From contig JAFKJZ010000102.1 of assembly GCA_017305815.1 (NCBI GenBank), positions 1 to 8,668 on the forward strand: DNA of 8,668 nucleotides. The letters run 5' to 3'. Shown here piece after piece: positions 5,963-8,668 of this stretch. The number at the start of each line of letters is the position of its first letter. The first letter of the stretch is position 1. This DNA is from Hyphomicrobiales bacterium (GTDB taxonomy: Bacteria > Pseudomonadota > Alphaproteobacteria > Rhizobiales > Kaistiaceae). Below the pieces are notes generated by a model. The model was given only the letters and a program-made list of their open reading frames with translations, made no database searches and was not told the DNA's origin. A program made the position numbers and the translations under genes.

Positions 5963-6820
5963 CTAGAGCCCGAACCGGCTCCAATGCGCGCGTTCTTCCA
6001 GTTTGGAAACCGCACTCTCCACCATATTGTCCGCAATCGCGGCAGAGGCAAGGCCGCCAGCCCCGCCGCCGCCAAATCGCGCCAACACGCCGCGCTTCGG
6101 CGCGACCAGCACCATGCGCACCTTGTCGCCGAACCGGCCGCGCAGATAGGAGCGCAGGTCGCCGATCCGGTCGACAAGGCCTAGTTCCAGCCCTCGCGCC
6201 CCCGACCAGAAGGCGCCGGAGAACAGCGTCGGATCATCGGCAAGCCGCTCGCCGCGCCGCGCCCGCACCAGATCGATGAACATGTCGTGCACGTCGCGCT
6301 GCAGCGACTTCAGGTGCTGGACGTCGGATTCCTTTTCCGGCTTGAACGGATCGAGCATCGCCTTGCTCTCGCCGGCGGTATAGACGCGGCGCTCGACGCC
6401 GATCTTCTCGATCAGCTTCTCGAAGCCGAAACCGGCCGAGACGACGCCGATCGAGCCGACGACGGAACTCGGATCGACGATGATGACGTCGCCGGCGAGG
6501 GCGATCAGATAGCCGCCGGACGCCGCGACGTCCTCGACCGCGATGATCACGTCCTTCTTGTTCTCTTCGGCAAGCGCGCGGATGCGCTTGAAGATGAGGT
6601 GCGACTGGACCGGCGAGCCGCCCGGCGAGTTGATCACGATGCCAACCACCGGCGCCTGCTTCATGGCGAAGGCGCGCTCCAGCAGCGGCGCGACGCCGGA
6701 AAGCGTCAACCCGGTGCGGAACTGCGAGACGGCGCCGATGACGCCTGCGAGGCGGACGACCGGCACGACCACCTCCTCCTTGCGGAAACGGGCCGGAAGC
6801 CGCTTGCGAATGGCTGACAT
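5963..6820 (-). CDS. S49 family serine peptidase (SppA/SohB-like)
   Basis: Short-form signal peptide peptidase of MEROPS family S49, 285 residues. These enzymes use a Ser/Lys dyad to degrade cleaved signal peptides and other membrane-associated peptides. The nucleophile is Ser101 in VEDVAASGGYLIALA and the general base is Lys153 in YTAGESKAMLDPF. Their 52-residue separation equals that of the B. subtilis SppA dyad (147 and 199). Other hallmarks are INSPGGSPVQS (63-73), SSVVGSIGVVSAGFGF (118-133) and LFWSG-like FSGAFWSGARGLELGLVD (200-217). There is no obvious signal peptide or transmembrane segment, as I recall for the short alphaproteobacterial form, so it may be peripheral on the membrane. 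The start is ATG 6820 with AGGA 4 nt upstream; an in-frame GTG five codons earlier is possible. The gene begins 28 nt after the methyltransferase. Confidence 0.93.
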   Translation of the reverse strand: MSAIRKRLPARFRKEEVVVPVVRLAGVIGAVSQFRTGLTLSGVAPLLERAFAMKQAPVVGIVINSPGGSPVQSHLIFKRIRALAEENKKDVIIAVEDVAASGGYLIALAGDVIIVDPSSVVGSIGVVSAGFGFEKLIEKIGVERRVYTAGESKAMLDPFKPEKESDVQHLKSLQRDVHDMFIDLVRARRGERLADDPTLFSGAFWSGARGLELGLVDRIGDLRSYLRGRFGDKVRMVLVAPKRGVLARFGGGGAGGLASAAIADNMVESAVSKLEERAHWSRFGL

Positions 6821-6848
6821 GAGATCCTGGAACACGGCGATCAGACCT

Positions 6849-7556
6849 TCAGGAGGGATCGGTTGCGGCCTCGCCCCATTGCGGGTCGGACCAGACGGGA
6901 TGGATATCGGCAAGCGACGCGCCGTCGCGCAGGATCGCGACAAGGCCTGGCTGGAACGAGGAGCCGGAGCCACCATGCAGCACGAGACCGGGCAGCAGGC
7001 GCATCGCGGCGCGGCTGCCCTTGACGCCGCGCACCAGCACGCGCGTCGCGGGATCGTCGGCGCGCGGGTGCAGCGGCAGCACGGCCAGGCCGCCGAAGCG
7101 GCCGTCGCAGGCGGCGAGAATCGCCGGCAGCCTGTCGGCCGGCAGGATCGTCGACAGCGTGCCCTGCGGCCGGACCAATGCGGCGGCGGCACGGAACCAG
7201 TCATCCAGCCCGCCCACGCCCAGCACATGCGCGCGGGCGCGGAAATCATCCGGCGAGGCACGGACGCGGCCGGCATCGTGGAAGGGCGGGTTCATCAGGG
7301 CATGATCGAAGCTGGCCGCTTCGAGACCCGCCGCCTTGCGCGCCGCACCGGCAAGGAGATCCGCGCGCACCACCTCGACCCGGGCGGCGAAGCCGGCATT
7401 GGCGGGCCGGGCAAGCGCCTCGCTCGCGCAGGCGACGAGATCCGGCTCGCGCTCGACCAGCACCAGCCGCAGCCGGCCAGCCCGGGCCGCCAGTGCAAGA
7501 CCGGCGACGCCGGCTCCCGCGCCGAGAACCGTGGTCTCGATCGCGGACGCCAGCAT
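6849..7556 (-). CDS. TrmN6-like SAM-dependent methyltransferase, N-terminus apparently missing
   Basis: Class I SAM-dependent methyltransferase, 235 residues, resembling the TrmN6/YfiC group that methylates N6 of adenine 37 in tRNA; the exact substrate here is not known. Motif I is LGAGAGVAG (11-19), the acidic residue after strand 2 is E35 (LVLVERE), and the N6-adenine signature NPPF is at 89-92 (ALMNPPFHDAG). The C-terminal half, with GRFGGLAVLPLHPR and VKGSRAAMRLLPGLVLH, matches remembered rhizobial homologues. Those homologues carry some 40 further N-terminal residues with a GHRxGxDA motif and an acidic residue just before LGAG. Here the motif is absent and V10 replaces the acidic residue. 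No in-frame extension is possible, because a TAG lies two codons upstream. It starts 3 nt after the DUF2007 stop. It may be a shortened active enzyme or a decayed one. Confidence 0.8.
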   Translation of the reverse strand: MLASAIETTVLGAGAGVAGLALAARAGRLRLVLVEREPDLVACASEALARPANAGFAARVEVVRADLLAGAARKAAGLEAASFDHALMNPPFHDAGRVRASPDDFRARAHVLGVGGLDDWFRAAAALVRPQGTLSTILPADRLPAILAACDGRFGGLAVLPLHPRADDPATRVLVRGVKGSRAAMRLLPGLVLHGGSGSSFQPGLVAILRDGASLADIHPVWSDPQWGEAATDPS

Positions 7557-7559
7557 CGC

Positions 7560-7790
7560 CTATCTCGTCTCCGGCCGCAGTTCGTCGCCAATTCCCGCAT
7601 CGGTCAGGAGTGCGCGCGCATCCTCGACCTCGTCGCTCGTCACAAGAATCCGCCTCGGCAGCACGCCGAGCGAACCTTCCATGACGCTCATGTTCTGGTC
7701 GACGACGAGATGCTCGATGCCCGCATCCTTCAGGAGCGCCTCGACAAAAGAAATCAGCACGATGTCATTGGTACGAATAAGCTCTTCCAT
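7560..7790 (-). CDS. DUF2007 family protein
   Basis: A 76-residue cytoplasmic protein of the DUF2007 family (described as a putative signal-transducing protein; no biochemical role is established). The sequence runs MEELIRTNDIVLISFVEALL, KDAGIEHLVVDQNMS, VMEGSLGVLPRRILV, then DEVEDARALLTDAGI. This is the typical beta-alpha-beta-beta-alpha pattern, with the conserved DQNMS and GVLPRR segments. The start is ATG 7790, with GAGG 4 nt upstream and with the conserved N-terminus beginning there; a longer in-frame start at 7883 adds unrelated residues. It is the first gene of the leftward group, its stop lies 3 nt before the methyltransferase start, and it is divergent from ispB. Confidence 0.88.
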   Translation of the reverse strand: MEELIRTNDIVLISFVEALLKDAGIEHLVVDQNMSVMEGSLGVLPRRILVTSDEVEDARALLTDAGIGDELRPETR

Positions 7791-7951
7791 ATCCCCTCGA
7801 AGGCCGCATCCGGCAATGTTCCACAGCTTCGACCCTAAGGCCGGGCGGGCGCGGCGGCAATGATGCGTGCATCGCGGCGTCAACGCTGCCGCGCCGCAGC
7901 ATCAAAATCGTCGATCCGTCCCTTCCGTGCCTCCGTGGGCCATCGTGTCAC

Positions 7952-7980
7952 TTGTTCCGATCCTTCTCCCCCCCTATTGT
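7952..7980 (+). promoter_or_regulatory. Candidate promoter for ispB
   Basis: TTGTTC (7952-7957) and TATTGT (7975-7980) are separated by exactly 17 nt, giving a fair -35/-10 pair. Transcription would start about 30 nt before the GTG start. In the divergent region 7791-8016 I see no other clear site. A TTGACG on the minus strand (7883-7878) lacks a good -10. Confidence 0.4.
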
Positions 7981-8016
7981 CCCCGGCGAAACAGAGGCGA
8001 ACCGGGAGCGTTGCCC

Positions 8017-8668
8017 GTGGGATTGGTAGTTCCGCTCGACGAGAGCAAGAAGAAGGGCGCAGCCCGGATCGAACCTCTCGTCGCGCTTGTGTCGGCCGAT
8101 ATGGATCTGGTGAATCAGATCATCCTGTCCAAGGCCGGGTCTGATGTGGAGATGATCCCCGAGGTCGCCCAGCATCTCATCTCGTCTGGCGGCAAGCGGC
8201 TGCGTCCGATGCTGACGCTTGCGGCGGCGCGAATGTCCGGCTATCGCGGCGATGCGCATGTGAAGCTCGCGGCCAGTGTCGAGTTCATGCACACCGCAAC
8301 CCTCCTGCATGACGACGTCGTCGACGAGAGCGAGATGCGGCGCGGCAAGCAGACGGCGCGCATGGTCTGGGGCAACCAGGCGAGCGTGCTGGTCGGCGAT
8401 TTCCTGCTCGGCCAAGCCTTCCGCATGATGGTCGAGGTCGGCTCGCTCGACGCGCTCGACGTGCTTTCCGCCGCCGCCACTGTGATCGCCGAGGGCGAGG
8501 TAATGCAGCTTTCGGCCGCCAAGAACATGGCGACCACCGAGGACGAATACCTGGCCGTGATCAAGGCCAAGACGGCGGCGCTGTTCTCGGCCGCCGCCGA
8601 AGTCGGCCCGATCATCGCCGACAAGGGCCGCGACGCCCTCGCCGCCTTCCGTTCCTACGGCACCAATC
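8017..8668 (+). CDS. ispB: Long-chain polyprenyl diphosphate synthase, IspB type, 3' end cut by window edge
   Basis: Trans-prenyltransferase that adds isopentenyl diphosphate units to make the ubiquinone side chain (octaprenyl or decaprenyl; decaprenyl is usual in rhizobia). The first 217 residues of about 330-340 are present. Seen are the IPP-binding GGKRLRP (58-64), the first aspartate-rich motif DDVVD (99-103) in FMHTATLLHDDVVDES, RRGKQTAR (108-115), GDFLLGQAF (127-135) and GEVMQL (160-165). The residue five before DDxxD is A94, a small side chain that fits long-chain products. The second DDxxD lies beyond the window. The start is GTG 8017 with GGGAG 8 nt upstream, giving MGLVVPLDE; the in-frame TTG 8011 is too close to that site. 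Confidence 0.94.
   Translation, partial: MGLVVPLDESKKKGAARIEPLVALVSADMDLVNQIILSKAGSDVEMIPEVAQHLISSGGKRLRPMLTLAAARMSGYRGDAHVKLAASVEFMHTATLLHDDVVDESEMRRGKQTARMVWGNQASVLVGDFLLGQAFRMMVEVGSLDALDVLSAAATVIAEGEVMQLSAAKNMATTEDEYLAVIKAKTAALFSAAAEVGPIIADKGRDALAAFRSYGTN

Noticed and set aside
6821..7276. Upstream in-frame extension of the S49 peptidase through the methyltransferase
   Set aside because: It would overlap the methyltransferase coding sequence in another frame. The peptidase family match starts at 6820, where a ribosome-binding site lies just upstream.
6543..7838. Plus-strand open frame of 431 codons across the peptidase and methyltransferase genes
   Set aside because: It runs opposite three genes with clear family motifs and has shadow composition.

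Overview
The window is high-GC DNA with dense, short-gapped genes, and its proteins look like those of an alphaproteobacterium of the Rhizobiales/Hyphomicrobiales type. The evidence is the two-gene glycyl-tRNA synthetase (glyQ, glyS), a long-chain polyprenyl diphosphate synthase, and a leftward set of DUF2007 protein, N6-adenine-type methyltransferase, S49 peptidase and small membrane protein. I recall that set as commonly linked to glyQS and the prenyl synthase in rhizobia. The genus cannot be fixed from the sequence.

Layout: (1) 1-886, minus strand: an acrylyl-CoA reductase (AcuI/YhdH) gene, cut by the left edge. (2) 887-1125: divergent control region. (3) 1126-4245, plus strand: glyQ and glyS with no base between them, followed by a hairpin terminator. 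(4) 4300-5684, plus strand: the accessory part of the window. It holds two small secreted-protein genes, each behind a leader of about 170 nt. (5) 5706-7790, minus strand: small membrane protein, S49 peptidase, methyltransferase and DUF2007 protein, transcribed right to left. (6) 7791-8016: second divergent control region. (7) 8017 to the right edge, plus strand: ispB-type polyprenyl diphosphate synthase, cut by the edge.

The housekeeping parts cover tRNA-Gly charging, ubiquinone side-chain synthesis, membrane proteolysis and acrylyl-CoA detoxification. They are ordinary, except that the methyltransferase lacks the N-terminal segment expected of its family and starts directly behind an in-frame stop of the DUF2007 gene.

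The part most worth attention is 4412-5684. The two secreted proteins differ over most of their length but share an 18-residue block, M-P-x3-C-x2-[YF]-G-Y-[SA]-N-x-P-x2-C. Their leaders are also related: they align from TGTGAC through a GC-rich hairpin to the AAGGAG ribosome-binding site. In each leader the GGGG strand of that hairpin can pair either upstream or downstream, giving two mutually exclusive folds. This looks like a duplicated gene-plus-leader unit encoding unrecognised exported cysteine-motif proteins, possibly under RNA-level control. Function is unknown, and the switching model is inference.
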